Source: Begonia masoniana (Eukaryota; Streptophyta; Magnoliopsida; Cucurbitales; Begoniaceae). From it: 64,000 bases of DNA. Made by a program: the position numbers and the translations under genes. Below the pieces are notes generated by a model. It searched no databases and had not been told where the DNA came from. It saw only the letters and a program-made list of their open reading frames with translations. Within the stretch, counting starts at the first letter, position 1, and each line of letters opens with the position of its first letter. The stretch is taken from NCBI GenBank assembly GCA_022432975.1, contig CM039510.1:29810412-29874411 (forward strand), given 5' to 3'. Below, one piece after another: positions 21,284 to 34,126 of the stretch.

Positions 21284-24200
21284 ATGTCCAGACGACCGGG
21301 TAGGCCAAGAGTGCAGAGAGAGACACCAACTCCGGGAAGCACAGAAGATTCTAGTGTAATCAGACAGTTGACAGATCTAGTGCGACAGCAGGCAAAATTA
21401 ATGCGCTAGCAATCCGATCAGCTAGGAGTACTGCTGAACCGAGAGGTACAAGGAAGTGCCAACTCGGGTTCTAGCAATGAGCATTCCGGGGATAGATTCC
21501 GAAGACTAAGACCATCCACGTTTGATGGTCAGTCATCTGATCCTGCTGTGGCTGAAGGGTGGCTTAGAAAGATTGAAAGCATGTTTAGGTGTGCCAACAT
21601 TGGAGAAGAAGAAAAAGTCACGTTGGCAACCTTTCATTTAGCTGGTGAAGCTCAACTCTGGTGGGAAACAATTGAGACCACCACAGATGTTTTGACGATG
21701 CCTTGGTCACAATTCAAGGACATTTTCTATGGGAAGTATTTTAACAGTACTGTCCAGACCGCGAAGAAGTTGGAGTTCCTGAACTTGAAGCAGACAGGGT
21801 CTGTGGCTGAGTATAGTAGACAGTTCGAGTCCCTGTCTAGGTTTGCTGGGCATTTTGCTCACAAGGACGAGGATAAGGTGTTCAAAATTTATGCATGGAC
21901 TGAAGCAAAAAATTTACCGAGGGATTAAATTCTGTGGAATCAAGGGCTTGACCTTCAGTGATGTTGTGTCCACTGCCCTGGAAGTGGAAGAAGCTGAAGG
22001 AAAGTGTGCTAGACCAAAGGAGGTCCCACAAAGGTTTAACCAACCACACCAACAGAGAGGAACGAAGAGGCCAAGTGAAGGCCAAAATAGCCAAGGAGTA
22101 GAGGGAAAGGTACAAAATGTCAGGAAATTTCCCCAGTGTCCCAAATGTTTGAAGAACCATCCGGGGGAATGCAGACTGGGCCTTGAAAAGTGTTTCAACT
22201 GTGGGGAGGTTGGACACACGTTCAAGGAGTGCTCGAAGCCTAGAATCACCAGATGCTACAATTGTAACAAGGTCGGCCACATTAGCAGAGATTGTCCGGT
22301 TCCTAAAAGTGGCCCTACTATGATCAAACCAAGAATATTCTCCATGACGGAGTCGGGTGAGGAACAGCCTGCTGTGGTGTCAGGTACTATATTGATCAAC
22401 TCTGTGCCTGCTTTTACTTTAATAGATTCTGGTGCCACACATTCATTTATAGCATCGGCTTTTGCTGTTAAGTTAGACGTACAGTTTACCCCTTCCATGC
22501 ATGTGTTTAATGTTGCATTGCCTTCTGGTGAACGCATGCACTCTAACCATGTGATGCTTGGCAGTGAAGTGTTAGTAGGGAATGTAAGTTTACCTGCTGA
22601 CCTTATAATTATGGATATATTAGGATTTGATGTAATCCTAGGAATGGACTAGCTGTTTAAGCATCATGCCACAATAGATTGTAGGACTGGAATAGTTAGC
22701 TTCCAACCCCCTGGTAGTTTGAAACACACCTTTCAAGCCTCAAAGAAAGGTAAGGAAATGTCTGTGATGACTTTTATTAACACAAGACCCTCCCCTTGCA
22801 GAGAGTATTTGTGCTTTTTGGCCAGTGCTTTAGACACACAAACAGTAGGAAAATCAAGCCCAAAAAATGTTTTAGTTGTCCAAGATTTTCTAGAAGTATT
22901 CCTAGATGACCTTCCTGGCTTGCCACCAGATAGGGAAATTGAATTTGTTGTAGATATTTACCCCGGAGCCGAGCCTGTGTCTAAGAATTCATATAGATTA
23001 GCTCCAACTGAACTTAAGGAATTAAAGAAACAGTTAGAGGATTTGTTGGAGAAGGGGTTCATACGCCCTAGCTTTTCACCATGGGGTGCACCTGTCCTTT
23101 TTGTCAAAAAGAAGGATGGATCAATGCGTATGTGCATAGACTATAGAGAATTAAATAAGTTAACTGTCAAAAAAAAATACCCTTTGCCGAGAATTGATGA
23201 CTTATTTGACCAGCTTAGGGGTGCAAGAGTTTTCTCTAAGATTGACCTTAGGTCCGGTTATTACCAGTTGAAGGTTAAATCTGAAGATATCCCAAAGACT
23301 GCCTTTCGCACAAGGTATGGACATTATGAGTTTTTGGTTATGTCTTTTGGTTTGACAAATGCACCAGCAGCCTTCATGGATCTCATGAATAGGGTGTTTC
23401 ACGAGTATTTGGACAAGTTTGTCATAGTATTCATAGACGACATTCTGATCTATTCTAGAACTAAGGATGAGCATGCAAGCATTTGACTTTGGTGTTAGGA
23501 GTACTTAGACAGCACCAACTTTATGCTAAGTTTTCCAAGTGTGAGTTTTGGTTGGACAGAGTTCACTTTCTTGGTCATGTGATCTCTGGTGATGGGATAT
23601 CTGTCGATCCAGCCAAGGTTCAAGCAGTTAAGGAGTGGCCCCAACCGAAGAATGCTACAGATATTCGAAGTTTCCTCGGGTTAGCAGGATATTACAGAAA
23701 ATTTATTGAAGGATTCTCAAAGATTGCAACACCCCTCACTCGGTTAACTAGGAAAAAATATCAAGTATGCTTGGACAGAGGAGTGTGAGTCCAGTTTCCA
23801 GACCTTGAAAAAGAAACTGACCAATGCCCCTATATTGACCCTACCCGATGAGAGTGGAAAGTTTAGCATTTACTGTGATGCTTCCAAGATTTGTCTTGGA
23901 TGTGTGTTAATGCAAGATGGAAAAGTTATAGCTTATGCTTCTAGGCAGTTAAAAGTACACAAAAAGAATTACCCTACACATGACTTAGAATTAGCTGCTG
24001 TGGTTTTTGCATTAAAGATTTGGAGGCACTACCTGTATGGACAAACCTGTGAGATATTTTCGGATCATAAAAGTCTAGAATACATTTTCACGCAAAAGGA
24101 ACTGAATATGAGGCAACATAGGTGGTTAGAGTTCGTTAAAGATTATAATTTTGAGACTAAGTACCACCCTGGCAAGGCGAATGTCGTGGCTGATGCTTTG

Positions 24201-25765
24201 AGTATAGTGACTCCTTCAGTCTCTGCATTGATTCTAGAAATACCAATAGCTTTAGAGACAGAATTCCAAAGATTTAACCTGGAAGCTGTGTCTAGTGTGT
24301 CAGCCATGCTTTCGGCCATATCTTTGAGGCCAACTATTTTGGAGAAAATAAAGGAAGTTCAAATGAATGACGCTGAATGTAATAAGTATAAGTTGTGTAT
24401 AGATTCTACTGATAAGTCGGATTTTAACTGCTCAGCTGATGGAATTCTCAAGTTTCGAAGTAGATGGTTTGTTCTGGCTGATACTGAACTTAGAAAGAAA
24501 ATCCTATCTGAGGCACATTCCTCCAGACTTTCTGTTCATCCTGGAGGTACGAAAATGTACAGAGATCTCAAGCAACATTATTGGTGGCCAGGTATGAAGA
24601 GAAGTGTGGCGGAGTATGTGGAGTCATGCCTGGTCTGCCAGCATGTCAAAGCTGAACATCAGAGGCCTGCTGGGACATTACAACCTTTACCAGTTTCCGA
24701 ATGGAAATGGGAACAAATAACTATGGATTTTGTTACAGGATTACCTAGAACAGTAAAAGGACATGATGCAATTTGGGTGATAGTTGATCGTCTAACCAAA
24801 TCAGCTCATTTCCTACCAATAAAGATGACTCACTCGATGGATCAGCTTGCGGAATTGTATGTGCACGAAGTTGTTAGACTGCATGGTGTTCCAAGCACCA
24901 TAGTTTCAGACCGAGACTCCAGATTTACATCTAAGTTTTGGAAAAATTTGCACAAGGTTATGGGGACACAGCTTAGTTTTAGCACAGCTTTTCATCCTCA
25001 AACCGATGGACAATCTGAGAGAACTATCCAAACGTTGGAGGATATGCTCAGGGCTTGTGTGCTGGAATTTCAAGGTTCTTGGAGTAAGTATTTACCATTG
25101 GTTGAGTTCTCTTATAATAACAGTTTTCAGGCAACAATAGGCATGGAACCATACGAGGGATTGTATGGACGGAAGTGCAGATCTCCATTGTATTGGGATG
25201 AAGTTGGAGAAGCACAGTTGATTGGTCCTGACATTGTACAGCAGACAGTGGAGAAGATTGCTCTTATCCGACAAAGGATCTTAACAGCTCAAAGCCGGCA
25301 GAAAAGCTATGCAGACAAAATACGAAGAGAATTAGAATTTGATGTTGGTAATGAAGTTTTCCTTAAGGTGTCACCTTTCAAAGGAGTTGTGAGATTTGGG
25401 AAAATAGGCAAGTTAAACCCCAGATATATTGGACCTTTCCAAATCGTGAAGAGAATTGGGAAGTCAGCATATCAACTTCAGTTACCAGCCTCTCTGGAGG
25501 GAATTCATAATGTGTTTCAAGTTTCCATGCTAAAGAAATGTGTTAGAGATTCTTCGCAGATTATGGAACAGCAGAACATTGAAGTCCTTCCTACTCTTAC
25601 TTATGAGGAGAAACCAGTAAGGATCTTAGATTATGCAGTAAAGGTATTACGCAACAAGGAAGTTCCACTGGTAAAAGTCTCATGACACAACCAGAATATT
25701 GAGGAGACAACTCTGGAACGCCAGCAGGACATGATGGACCAATATCCAGAACTATTCAGGTACTG
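21284..25765 (+). pseudogene. gag-pol polyprotein of Tekay element 2 (many breaks)
   Basis: Same protein as in element 1, starting at ATG 21284. The domain order is unchanged: capsid, two CCHC knuckles (about 22195-22295), protease with the normal DSGATHS (about 22426), reverse transcriptase with FIDD (about 23430), RNase H, integrase with HHCC and DDE motifs, and a damaged chromodomain. Breaks seen against element 1: TAG at 21417; an extra A near 21884 (frameshift); TAG at 22650; a lost base near 23478; an extra base near 23757; TGA at 25683; TGA at 25763. The late stops remove most of the chromodomain, which binds modified histones and guides insertion. It cannot make a full product in one frame. 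Confidence 0.92.
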
Positions 25766-25801
25766 AATTTTGAGGACAAAATTCTTTTAAGGAGGGTAGA
25801 T

Positions 25802-27802
25802 TGTAACACCCGGTTTCCATTAACCGATTTACTTTTTCCATTTATAGAGAATGTTTTATAATTGAAATATGGGTGATTTAGTGATTAGGTTAAGAAGTGT
25901 TTGAGCAAGGATAAAATGGTAAATTGCAATTTATTGTGGATAACGCATTTAAGGGAGGGTTTAATGAGGTTTAGCCGCCACTGTTCCCTCATTTTCCTCT
26001 TTGGGTTTTTAGCTCAAGCAGTCGAGCTCTCTAGACGATTTTCCCTCGCCCGATCCTCCTTCAAACTAGGTAAGTTTTCCTTTCGTTATTTTGAGATTTT
26101 AGTGGCTATATAGCAGAGAGAGTACAATGCGTGTATTTTAATGAGGCCGCGAGTGTGTTGAGTTCGGGTTTAGTGTTGAGAATGTTCGGTAACCAGAGTT
26201 TCCAAACTAGCTCCTTAGGTTTCTGAACGATATAAGGTTAAGGTTAGTGATGATCTAATCGGTATTTTGCTTATGACATTAGGTGTACAGAGCTTCCCGA
26301 GTAGTGGTAACCGAACAATTTCCAGGAATCCAGGTAAGTAAAGTTTTGCTTGTGCCTTCGGGCCTACATCACAAAACATTAGGGTTGTATGCTGGAATGT
26401 GTTGGTATGTCATGCATCATATTTTTAAAGTATACGAAAATGAATTTGAATGCATGTTGGCATAGTGAGGATTGAACATATTGAAACAGCTATGTGAATC
26501 AGTTTCACTGTTAAGGGAAGTAATCCGCCCCTTAATGAGACAGTGGATATTTATACTTTGGGAGAGTTGATCCAACTTCCAATTTCACAGGGGGATCTGA
26601 ACATGTGAATCAGATTTGCTATTAAGGGAATTTATCCGCCCCTTAATGAGCCAGTGGATGTATATACTTTGGGAGAGTTGATCCAGCTCCCAATTTCACA
26701 GGGGGATCTGAACAGAAACGAAACATTAACAACTGAGTTGAGAAAGTAGAAATTGCATGATTAGGAATTTATATATATTTCAGTGTTTCATTTCATTACA
26801 GCTTTACTTACTTAGCATTAGGCTAATAGATGAGTTTTGTGATGTAGGTGTTGAGGATACTGCAGGTGAATTTCCTGATTGCACAGATGATTAGATGTGG
26901 TTGGAGGAGCACATTCATGCCTCGGCCTGGTAAACTGATGAGGCGGGTTAACTGTTGTCTGCTATGGTGCGAGTTTAGTGGATAATGCTTTAATTTGAGT
27001 ATGATGAGTTTTCATGACAGTGGAGATTTTAATATTCTGACTATGTTTTGTGTTTTACTGATACTAGAGATCTGAGAGTTTTAATTATTGGTTTTACTGG
27101 TTTTGAACATTACAATGTGAGTTGTTTCTGAATGGTCTCGATGAAGTAAGTAAATCCCTTTCTGAGTTGGTGTTGTGTATGTATAGCGAGAAGCAGTTGG
27201 AATGTAGGTTAATTCTATCGGAAGATGCCTTAAGAAAAGTCATCGGATGATGTAGGTTAATTCTATCGGAAGATGCCTTAAGAAAAGTCATCGGATGATG
27301 TAGGTTAATCTTATCGGAAGATGTAGGTTTAAGTCCATCGGATGATGTCTCAGTAAACTCATCGGCAGATGCGAGCTGACGTCATCGGAAGATATAGGTT
27401 TAAGTCCATCGGATGATGTCTCAGTAAACTCATCGGCAGATGCGTGCTGACGTCATCGGAAGATGTAGAGTGTATTTTGTCGTTTAGTCACCGGTAGATA
27501 CAGTTTACCGAGAGATGTCCTTTGCTTTCCATTCAGCTGACGTCATCGGCAGGAGTCTTCTATTTTGGTTGTTTCTTTCTGTTCCTTCCGTTGACTTTAT
27601 TCATCGGCGGATGCGTTTGACTTCTGTAACTTTTAAAGTATTTTCACGATTCAAACTTCTATTTCTTGACCGATTATTCCTTAACATTTTAAATGATTTC
27701 CGCTGCAAGTTTATTTTTATTTTTTTAAAAAATATAGTAGAAATTTTAGTCATGTACGGGCATTGTGTGACGAACCGGGTTCAGATAACTCGGGGCATTA
27801 CA
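25802..27802 (+). repeat. Right LTR of Tekay element 2
   Basis: Near-identical to 19136-21128, including the intron-like module (26334-26847) and the CATCGG array (27200-27545). It follows the PPT directly. Confidence 0.93.
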
Positions 27803-28599
27803 GTGTGGTATCAGAGACATTCAGTTAAACCGTTCAAAAGATCACTCATCAGTGCCAATCGTTGCATGGAAGTACTCCAACAACTGTAAGTGTTTATGTT
27901 AAGTACAGTTATTAGATATTATAAAAATAGTTGACCTTGTACAGGAATATAGCAAAAAAGTCCAGACGACCGGGAAGGCCAAGAGTGCAAAGAGAGACAC
28001 CAACTCCGGGAAGCACAGAAGATTCTAGTGTAATCAGACAGTTGACAGATCTAGTGCGACAGCAGGCAGAATTAATGCGCCAGCAATTCGATCAACTAGG
28101 AGTACTGCTGAACCGAGAGGTACAAGGAAGTGCCAACTCGGGTTCTAGCAATGAGCATTCCGGGGATAGATTCCGAAGACTAAGACCATCCACGTTTGAT
28201 GGTCAGTCATCTGATCCTGCTGTGGCTGAAGGGTGGCTTAGAAAGATTGAAAGCATGTTTAGGTGTACCAACATTGGAGAAGGAGAAAAAGTCACGTTGG
28301 CAACCTTTCATTTAGCTGGTGAAGCTCAACTCTGGTGGGAAACAATTAAGACCACCACAGATGCTTTGACGATGCCTTGGTCACAATTCAAGGACATTTT
28401 CTATGGGAAGTATTTTAACAGTACTGTCCAGACCGCGAAGAAGTTGGAGTTCCTGAACTTGAAGCAGACAGGGTCTGTGGCCGAGTATAGTAGACATTTC
28501 GAGTCCCTGTCTAGGTTTGCTGGGCATTTTGCTCACAAGGACGAGGATAAGGTGTTCAAATTTATGCATGGACTGAAGCAAAAAATTTACCGAGGATAA
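27803..28599 (+). pseudogene. Second, truncated Tekay internal region (PBS, leader, gag)
   Basis: Directly after the right LTR of element 2 comes another PBS (27806-27816), the CAACT/GTAAGT leader and a gag N-terminal half. The canonical gag ATG is AAG here (near 27958), so there is no proper start. The gag frame is otherwise open, without the stop and frameshift of the first copy, to 28597, where it joins mid-LTR sequence. This LTR-internal-LTR-internal order is the product expected of unequal recombination between LTRs of two copies, followed by a deletion. Confidence 0.88.
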
Positions 28600-30594
28600 G
28601 GTGTTCTAGGAGGCCCTCCCTTCGATTTCTCCAGCGATTTCTCCGACTTAGGTGAGTTCCTTCATTTTTCCTTATGAATAGACGGTTGTATAACTGAGGG
28701 AGTGCAATGTATGTGTTTTGGGAGTGTTGTGAATGAGTGTAGTTTTGGGTTAAGTGCAGAATCGGGAATGCACGAAGATCTGAGCTCCCAAACTAATTTC
28801 CTTAGACTCCTGGATAGTTTAGAATGAAGTTTAACTAATACACTGTCTATGGTTTTAGGTTTGAGCAGAACCCGAAGTGGTTAGCAACCAAACATTTCCT
28901 CAAGAATCCAGGAAAGTGAAGTATTGTGTGTGCCTTCGGGCCTACATCACAAAACAGTAGGTTTATGCATGCTTGAGTATTTCTGCGTGTTATGCATCAT
29001 ATTTTTGAAAGAATACGAAAAATGAATTTATATGTAGTGGAATGGAAAGGCAAGTACAGATTGAAATGTAATAGCTATTAAGGGAATTCATCCACCCCTT
29101 AATCGAGTAGAGGATGTATAACATTGAGAGAATTGATCCCACTCCCAAGGGAACCGAGGGATCAGAATAGCTATTAAGGGAATTCATCTGCCCCTTAATC
29201 GAGTAGAGAATGTATAACATTGGGAGAATTGATCCCACTCCTAAGGAAATCGAGGGATCAGATCAGTAAACGAACGAATGTACAACTGAGATGAGAAAGT
29301 AGAAACTGCATGTTTAGGTTTTATGTTTCAGCATGTCATTTCATTATTGCTTTACTTGCTTAGCATTAGGCTAATAGATGAGTTTTGTGATGTAGGTGTT
29401 GAGGTAACTACTGGAGAGTTCTCTGAATTTACTAAGGAATAGGCGAAGTTGTTGAAGCACATTCGTGCCACGCTCTGGTATTCTGATGAGGCTGTTTAAC
29501 TGATGTCTGTTGGTGGGAAGGTTTAGTTGATAATGTTTCAATTTAAGTGTGCTGAGATTTCATGACAATAGTGGTTTCAATATTTTGAATACGACTTTGA
29601 GATCTTTCTGATAATAGTATTTTGTTGAGTTTTAATGTTGGTTCTTACTGAATCTTGAGTAATGCAATGTCTTGAATTGTTTCTGAATAGTTACAGTGAA
29701 GTAAGTAAATTCCTCTTCGCAGTCAGAGTTGTGTTTGTATAGCAAGGAGTAGTTGAAATGTCGTTCTGTTCTCTGTGATAGACGATGTCTATTGGCAGAT
29801 GTTGAGTTGTTGTTCTGTTGTCTATCAGAAGACGTCTTCAGTGGAAGCCATCGGAAGATATAAGTAGAAAATTTGTCGTTTTGTGACCGGTGGATGTCGA
29901 GTATTAAATTCATCGGATGATGTAGAATGTAATTTGTCGTTTAGTGACCGGTGGATGTCGAGTGTTAAATCCACCGGATGATGTAGTAGAAGTTTTGTCG
30001 TTTAGTCACCGGTGGATGTTGTGTGTTAAATCCATCGGAAGATGTAGGGTGTAAATTGTCGTTTTGTAACCAGATGATGTCGAGTATTTTATACCGGAAG
30101 GCGTGAGTAAAAGACTTGTCTTCTAGTGATCGGCTGAGGCGGGATAAACGAATCATCCGGCTGACGTCACCGGTAGATGCAGTAGCAAAACTTGTCGTTT
30201 TGCGATCGGCTGAGGCTTGAAGAATGACTCCTCCGACTGACGTCATCGGTGGAGACCTTCAATTTTATTTCTGCCCTCTTGTTGACTTTGTACAGCGGCA
30301 GACGAGTTTGACTTTTGCAACTTTCAAAGTATTTCGCGAATTAAACCTTTATTTCTTTTGGCCGAATATTCCCTAACATCTCAACTGATTATTCAAACAT
30401 TGTTCTATAGTTGGTTTAGTTCTATTTTTTTTTTTTGCTCAAATGATTTCCGTTGCAAGTCTCTAAATGTTTTGAGGTTTTAGAAAATGTCAAATTTAGA
30501 CTTTCGAGCGAAATTTTAAATTTCGTCTAAAGTTTCTTAGTCAAGTTCGAGTTTATGAGTAACTAACTGGGTTCAGAAAACTTGGAGCGTTACA
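28600..30594 (+). repeat. LTR B, divergent Tekay LTR lacking its 5' end
   Basis: Starts within the leader-like part of the LTR and ends CTTGGAGCGTTACA at 30594. It is clearly more divergent from the element 2 LTRs than they are from each other. The 15-bp arms are intact (28941-28955 and 29382-29396), but the donor reads GGAAAGTG instead of GGTAAGT. It carries two TTAAGGG hairpin units (29073-29200) and a motif array with CACCGG/ACCGGTGGATG variants (29770-30250). Confidence 0.85.
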
Positions 30595-31437
30595 TCCTCT
30601 CTCTTGATTAAGAGGTGGATTAGTTCCCTTAATAACTGTTCAGATCCCCCTGTGAAATTAGGAGTGAGATCACTTCTCCCAAAGTCATACATCCTCTCTC
30701 TTGATTAAGGTGCGGATTAGTTCCCTTAATAGTTTATCTATTACAGTCTGTTCATTCCTTGCCATGCCATTTCATGTAAATTCATTTTTGCATACTTTCA
30801 AAATATGATGCATGACATACAGACACATTCAAGCATACACAATCCTACTGTTTTGTGATGTAGGCCCGAAGGTACATACATACTTCACTTACCTGGTCTC
30901 CTAGAAAATATTGGGTGGAAGACTACCTTGGGAGCTCACTCAAACCTAAAGTCATAGACAGAACATACATTAGATTTTCTCTAAACTCCATTCTAAACCG
31001 CTAGAATTCTACAGACACTAGTTTGGAAGCTTAGTTCATTGAGCATTCCCGATTTACCACAAAACCCGAACTAGCTCACTCATACAGCATTATCAAAACT
31101 CACATTTATACTCTCCCCAATCATCGATAGCTACCAGTACAGCAAGGAATCGAAATAGAACTCATCTAGTTTGGAGAAGAATCAAGTAGAAGAATCGCCT
31201 AGAGAGCTCTGCTGCTTGAGCTGAAGACCGAAAGAGGAAAATAGGGAATAGTGGCGGCTACAGTGCATCAATCACAAAGTCTCTTTCTTTAAATAGGTTA
31301 TTACTATAGGTCTCTATTTACCATTATGCCCTTACTTAGTCACTTATTAACCTAATCAATAATTCTCCCAATTTCATCCATAAAATGTATACTATTAGTT
31401 GATAAGATAAGTTGGTTCAATGGAACCGGGTGTTACA
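30595..31437 (-). repeat. LTR C, 5' part (minus strand)
   Basis: Ends on plus with GGAACCGGGTGTTACA at 31437, the reverse complement of an LTR start. TATTTAAAG stands on minus at 31288-31295, then GCCGCCACTATTCCC, a CCAG/GTAAGT donor near 30893, and the arm GTTTTGTGATGTAGG (plus 30850-30864). Its partner arm is in the other half at 19042-19056. Together the halves lack roughly 90 bp of a full LTR. Confidence 0.83.
31288..31295 (-). promoter_or_regulatory. TATA-like box of LTR C
   Basis: TATTTAAA on minus about 145 bp inside the LTR. TATA-like words stand at similar offsets in the LTRs starting at 5444 and 19136, followed by a conserved GCCGCCACT. No transcript data. Confidence 0.45.
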
Positions 31438-31808
31438 TATTATGAGTAGTTGAGAAGCAGGCTGACAAGTTTACTGGTCTTGACAGTTCGTGATAGTGGG
31501 TAGCCTTATGTGGTGTATATCGATGCATTATGTTTGGGACTTGGATGTGTCATAATGCAACAGGATAAGATTGTTGCATACGTTTCTCGGTAGTTGAAGC
31601 CACATTAGGGTAACTACCCAAACCACGATTTGGAGTTAGCTGCCATAATCTTTGCTTTGAAGATTTGGAGAAGTTATTTGTATGGTGCGAAGTTTCAAAT
31701 TTTCTCTGATCACAAAAGTTTGAACTACCTCTTCATTCAACGAGATTTGAATTTAAGGCAACCCAGGTAAATGGAATACATGGAAGACTATGATTTTGAC
31801 TTGGTGTG
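31438..31808 (+). pseudogene. Old Ty3 element D: RNase H, 5' part
   Basis: Continuation of the coding region cut at 17800. RNase H motifs are readable despite stops (a YVVYIDA-type start near 31515, HDLELAA near 31625, FSDHKS near 31705). Cut at 31808 by a short solo LTR and resumed at 32087. Confidence 0.82.
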
Positions 31809-32086
31809 TGTAACGAACCCCTTCCTCCCCAGTAAGATATTGTCCACTTTGGGCAACCCTCGGCCCTCACGGATTTGTTTTCTACAAGGACTTCTCAGTC
31901 AGTTACCCAACCTGATACTGCTCTCGTCGGAGCACTCTTAACTACGTAGTTCTTATGGGATCTGTTGTCAATTTTTCTCCGAAAAATGGTCTTACTATCT
32001 TATGAGGGTTTCTTTACATATGTTTCATTTCCATCTTCCCCCCAAGCGATGTGGGATTGCGCCCAACCCTCTCTCGAGTCGTCATA
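31809..32086. mobile_element. Short solo LTR (TRIM-like), 278 bp
   Basis: TGTAACGAACCCC to GAGTCGTCATA splits the RNase H frame of element D. Flanks GTGTG (31804-31808) and GTGTA (32087-32091) agree at four of five bases, as expected of an old 5-bp target-site duplication. It holds the words AGATATTGTCCACTTTGGGC and GCGATGTGGGATT, which recur in short terminal-repeat elements of many dicots as I recall. No coding capacity. Confidence 0.7.
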
Positions 32087-33693
32087 GTGTATCCCCTAGT
32101 AAGGCAAATGTGGATGCCGATGCTCTAAGCCAAAATCCTTAGGGGCCACTTACGTGTCTCGTCCTTGATGAGTGGAAACAGTCGGTCACCATTGGTGAGT
32201 TAGACTTACGGTATTTTGAGGACGGTAGGGCAACGAGTGCGTATAACGTTGTCGCTACTCTTAATTTGCTTCAGATGGCTAAGCAAATGCAGCAAAAGGA
32301 TGATGAGTTATCAGAAAAGGTTAGCCAGATACGGAATTGGAAACAACTCAACTATTAAGAAGTCAATGCCGAGGGGCTTTATTCTTCAAGAGTCATTTGG
32401 TAATTCCTTGTAGCTAAGAGTTGAGGCAGACTATATTATTTGCGGCTCACAAATCGAGGTTTGCTTTCATCCTAGTAGTACGAAGATGTATGAGGACCTG
32501 AAGCGATAGTAATAGTGGGCAAGTAAGAAATGTGAAATGACAGAGTTAGTGGCTCGATGTTTGATGTGTCAGCAGGTTAAAGCTGAATACCAGAAGTTAG
32601 CTGGTTTGCTGCAACCTTTGTTTAATCCAGAGTGGAAGTGGGATAGAATTAGCATGGACTTTGTCACGGGTCTTCAGAGGACTCCTCAAAAAGTTTATGC
32701 GATTTATTTCATTGTGGACCATTTGACCAAATCGGCCTACTTTATTCCGATCAAAATGAATTTTTCCTTCTCTAGGTTGAGCCGGTTATATATGAGAACA
32801 TCGTTCGTCTTCACGGTGTTCCCTCGAGCATTGTGTCCAATCGTGATCTTATGTTAACTTCAAAGTTTTAGAGGGCTTTGAAGAAATCACTTGGTACGGA
32901 ACTGAACCTTAATACATCACATCATTCTCAGACTGATGGACAGTCTTAATGTACAAATCAAATCCTAGAGGATATGTTGACGACTTGTATTTTGGACTTC
33001 AGAGATAGTTGGATCAACCATCAATCGTTGGTTGAGTTTGTCTACAATAACAGCTTTCAGGCCAACGTCGGAGATTCTCCTTTTGAGGCGTTGTATGGCA
33101 GGCCTTGTCGCTCGCCCTTGTGTTGGACTGAAGCAGAGAAGAGGGTTACTCTAGGGCTCGAGTTGATTTAGAAAACCACATAAAAGATCCAACTAATCCG
33201 AGAGAGGTTAAAGATAGTGCAGAGTAGGCAGAAAAGCTATGCTGATCTCAGGAGGTGAGAGGCGGAGTTCGATGTTTGTGACTTTGTGTTCCTCAAGGTC
33301 CGGCTTAGGTGTGGCTTTAGTCATTTTGGAGTTAAAGGAAAGTTAGCCCCAAGACGACCCGTTCTATATGGTTGACTGAGTTGGCAAAGTGGCATACATG
33401 CTTGACTTTCTCCCCAACTCAGGTACGTCCACAATGTTTTCTACATTTCTTTGCTGAGGAAGTACGCGATGGAGCCCATGCATGTCATCTCTGAACAGTT
33501 CCTATTCAGGAGGATGTTTCTTATGAAGTACAACGAGAGCGGATCCTTGGAAGGGAGTTGCGGGTCCTTCGTCGCAAGGAGATTTCCTTTGGTTCATGTG
33601 TTGTTGAGGAATCACACTGAGAGGAAAGTGACTTGGGAGCTCGAGTCTGAGATGCTGCAAAGGTATTTCTACCTATTTTACGGTTTTTATTAA
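32087..33693 (+). pseudogene. Old Ty3 element D: RNase H end, integrase, chromodomain
   Basis: Decayed pol 3' part. RNase H end (ADALS, near 32115), then integrase: a zinc-binding end ending in LMCQQVKAE (32560-32590), core first Asp in MDFVTGL (about 32655), second site SNRD where the family has SDRD (near 32840), and the QSER glutamate region broken by TAA at 32947. The C-terminal part includes a LHVSLL-like stretch and a chromodomain-like end (33590-33665, ATWELES-type). At least ten stops or frameshifts; the D-to-N change and the broken Glu region alone would inactivate integrase. Confidence 0.85.
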
Positions 33694-33718
33694 TGAAGTA
33701 TTGAATTTCGGGGGATGA

Positions 33719-34083
33719 TGTAAAAATTTGAGAGTTTTAAACGATATTATTTAATTGATAAATTTTTTGCATTGCTGATCGATGATCTGTCAGGAGTTTG
33801 ATCCATTTTTTTTCATTTTGTGCCACGTGTGCATTTTTGGTCAATCGGTCAAATGTGGGATATCGGACGTTGCAAAGTGGATATTATCGTGCGTGGTATC
33901 CCTCGACACGTCGGATTGGTGACATGTGGCTCGGTTAGAGAAGTGATGTATTTATGTATATATGATTATATTATTTATTAAATTAAATAATATAATATAT
34001 ATTAAAAATAAAATATTATTTTTATTAAAAGGTAAAGGAGAGAGAAACATCTGCTTCTTCTCTTCGGCGGCAAAGGGGGAAAC

Positions 34084-34126
<43 letters not shown>

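Larger units (their letters stand above)
19136..27802 (+). mobile_element. Tekay retrotransposon 2 (LTR-internal-LTR)
   Basis: Full-structure plus-strand element: LTR 19136-21128, PBS, leader, broken gag-pol, PPT AAGGAGGGTAGA, LTR 25802-27802. The two LTRs (1993 and 2001 bp) differ at only a few positions by eye. No target-site duplication is seen, and a second internal region starts directly after the right LTR, pointing to recombination after insertion. It lies inside LTR C. Confidence 0.9.
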
